Source: Diphasiastrum complanatum (taxonomy: Eukaryota > Streptophyta > Lycopodiopsida > Lycopodiales > Lycopodiaceae). From it: a stretch of 64,000 nucleotides of DNA. Location: positions 15,895,971 through 15,959,970 of the forward strand of contig CM055113.1 in NCBI GenBank assembly GCA_029204225.1, given 5' to 3'. Below the pieces are notes generated by a model. The model saw only the letters and a program-made list of their open reading frames with translations, was not told where the DNA came from and searched no databases. How positions within the stretch are numbered: position 1 is the stretch's first letter; each line of letters opens with the position of its first letter. Of the stretch, positions 61,578 through 64,000 are shown piece by piece. Made by a program: the position numbers and the translations under genes.

Positions 61578-64000
61578 GAGTCTTTGAAGAATGGTGTGCA
61601 TGACATCTTGCCCTTCAAACATGCCTCACAGGTGGCCGAATTGGTTGCATTCGAGATGCTAATCCCTGTTATTGCTCCATTATGGCTTGCTTGGTAAAGT
61701 GCCATTGAGTTCATGTGGCAGAGTCTCCTGTGCCACAAAGTGTCTAGCTGGTCATCATGAGTCTGATGCACTTGATCTGCAGGTGGGCGTACCTTTAGAT
61801 GATATAGGTAAAATGAAGAAAAAATTAAAGTTTCTAGAATATGAACGGTGCAATTGAAATGTTAACAGTTCAATTGCGAGAAAACTGAATTGAAAGTCTG
61901 TAAAAAAAAAAAAAAACAGACCAGAAAAATACAATGGCTAAAAAATAAACAACCCATCACTCACACCAAGCCCTCAAACAATCCATCCCACTCATTCAAG
62001 ATATAAGCCTACTAGTATGACCATGGACTACAACCAACCAACCAACCCTCACCATGAAATCACTCTCACTCATCAATGCTCTCAACAAAAGCAAGTAAAC
62101 ATCCTCTCCAAGTAATTTGAAGCACTCAACTATGAACTCACACTAGTAATGAGGTCCAAGCAATCAACACAAACAACCACAATCTTTCAACTCCTCAAGA
62201 TGAGCAAGCAAGCATAGTAAGTAACATCACTCCCAAACCACAAGACAACTACAACTCTCAACTCTCAAACATACCCACTCCTAAAATCCTCACTCACAAA
62301 AGGACTAATATTTAAAAGTACTAACTCTTTACATCATCTCATTATTATCCAACTATCATTGAGTTATTTCAAACAACTCACAATCCTTCTAACCAACCCA
62401 CAACCTTACTAACTATGGAGTTAACAACACACAAGCAACAAACAGACATGAGGGCACAAAGCAACCATTAACCTCCCACAAACTACTAACTCACATTGCA
62501 AGTGACTTACATTGAGCAACTAACATTCATAACAATTAGCCACAAAATGGAATTAACTTCAAAGCACACTCAAACAAGCAAGCAACTCCCAAAAGTGCCA
62601 ACTCCTAAAAATACTAACACACAAAAGTACTAATATACAAAAGTCCTAACATTTGAAATACAAGAGTTGGCTCCTTCTTATAGGAAAATCCAATGCATCC
62701 CCTTCACAATGCCATCTTGCCATTCTTCATGCCCTTCAAGCCCTCTTTGTCATTTGTCCCCAACCCATTTGATAGTACACCTAGTGGCCTCCATAAGAGA
62801 GTGGGGGAGTGGTGCATTCAAGGCTCTCTTCCAAAACTAGCCAAGATGCCATTTTTGTCAAAGGCTAGGGAGGCCATTAAAGTTTTTCCTTTTGTACACC
62901 CTAGAAGCCCAAAATGTCAATGGCTAGTGGGTGTACCTCCCAAATTTTTTAGCCTCCAAGGTGATTTGGCATTTAATATCCAAATTTTGGGTGAGGCCCT
63001 TTTTCAACCCCTATTTTTAGTAGGCGGCCTTCATTTTTCCTTGGGTACCTTTGTTTTTTGCCTTTCTTCGATTTTTCAAGGGCCGTGCGCTTACTGCTCA
63101 TTTGTCTGAGTTTTTGGTCTGTTGGGTAACTCCTTGTCGTTAATTGTCCGTAAATTGCCCAAACTTTGCCGTTAGGGTTTCCGTGATTCCTTGACACTAA
63201 ATCCATGTTTCCCGATCCCGTTTTTATCCGAAACTTTTGTTTCTCGGTTTTTTCTTCTGTGGTTGACTTTTTCGACATCCATGACTAGGGCTCCTACGAC
63301 AACACGGTTTCCCTGAAAAATACACTGAGTGATCATATATTAGTAAAGATGGACTCAATACATGATGAGATTTTAGCACGGTAATACCGGCTATTTTTTT
63401 ACAACTTGCCATTTTTTTTGAAAAGCCGTAAAATATTTGCCGGCCATTTCTAAGGCCGCAAAATTTGCTCTAGCCTCATTTAGGACGGGCTGGGACCCAA
63501 TTCTAGGTGGACCGGCACTTTTGGCTCGGTCTTACAAAACTTGACCACAAAATATTTTTGAAGGATTTAAAAAAAAAAAAAAGAGTCAATTTCTTACTTT
63601 TAAACTGTGTCTAGCCACTTTAGGGACGGGCTGAGACCCAATTCTAAGGCAAATTTGTGCCGATTTTTTTTTTCTAATAATCGGGTTTTACATGCCGATT
63701 TTTTCAACTATTGCGAACTTAAACTTCAATATTAGCTCAATTTTTTGTGTGGAAATATAAGGTAACACAATGTTTGTTACACAAGCATGTGCGTAATCAC
63801 CTATCATATAGGACTCCGGAAGTAGAATCCAGATCTGCTAGGAGTAGAAGGTTGAATCGCAAGTACCAAGCTAAGCGAAGACATCAGTCCTTGCTTTTGG
63901 CTTCGCAAAACCCCGTAGTGACAGAAGCCTCATATTCTAGATGGGGCCTTTTTGAAGTAGCTAGATTGCTTCAAACATCAGCATGTCATGATCTTGGAGA
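61578..64000. repeat. Repeated segment C (unit copy 2, cut by window edge)
   Basis: Duplicate of 41,385-43,807, differing by one substitution that I found (G at 63,381). It includes the minus-strand copia integrase fragment, the G-poor block and the first ~250 bases of the Helitron gene piece (from about 63,747). The window ends inside it. Confidence 0.9.

Larger units (their letters stand above)
45122..64000. repeat. 20.2-kb tandem unit, copy 2 (cut by window edge)
   Basis: Matches 24,927-43,807. The join at 45,122-45,125 is TAAT, shared by both parents of the junction: CCTTAAT of segment A (about 18,607) and GTAATCTTTGGG at 24,926. Only 18,879 bases of the unit lie in the window. Confidence 0.95.

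Noticed and set aside
24927-64000. A novel multi-gene defence or metabolic system in the repeated array
   Set aside because: The repetition is explained by one duplication carrying BRR2 and dead transposons; no other host gene is present in the unit.

Overview
The window is nuclear DNA from a land plant. Evidence: a full-length plant-type FANCM, a 2,169-residue plant-type BRR2 spliceosomal helicase interrupted by GT-AG introns, remains of a plant-type glutathione peroxidase, and a dense layer of decayed Ty1/copia, Ty3/gypsy, Helitron and PIF/Harbinger sequence. I cannot place it more finely than land plant from sequence alone. I see no rRNA, CRISPR array, operon or bacterial feature.

Layout. 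(1) 1-6.2 kb, minus strand: a broken glutathione peroxidase gene running off the left edge, then FANCM as one uninterrupted reading frame. (2) 6.2-15 kb: gene-poor DNA with tRNA-like short repeats, minus-strand Ty3/gypsy integrase and gag fragments, and two minus-strand Ty1/copia LTRs with tRNA-primer sites, the second attached to a piece of its polyprotein. (3) 14.8-22 kb: a 3.8-kb segment (A) that recurs at 41.4 and 61.6 kb. It runs into a decayed Helitron whose Rep/helicase gene is split by a copia LTR. (4) 22.2-23.7 kb: a PIF/Harbinger remnant with convergent transposase and Myb-like pieces. (5) 24.9-64.0 kb: two head-to-tail copies of a ~20.2-kb unit, the second cut by the window edge. 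Each unit holds BRR2 with a repeated leader, about 2.5 kb of anonymous 3' flank, a copia fragment (LTR, gag, protease, integrase) and a second version of segment A.

The two 20.2-kb units differ at only four positions that I found over about 18.9 kb. One difference is a single extra base in the first BRR2 copy that stops its frame after residue 452; the second copy is open throughout. So the array is either a very recent tandem duplication or an assembly duplicate, and the window cannot decide which. The join between units has a 4-bp microhomology.

Functionally the only apparently intact host genes are FANCM (DNA-fork remodelling and meiotic crossover control) and BRR2 (U4/U6 unwinding in the spliceosome). 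They share no pathway and no visible regulation. I found no convincing new biological system. The most informative features are the tandem BRR2 array with its breakpoints, the intronless FANCM, and several unexplained repeats.
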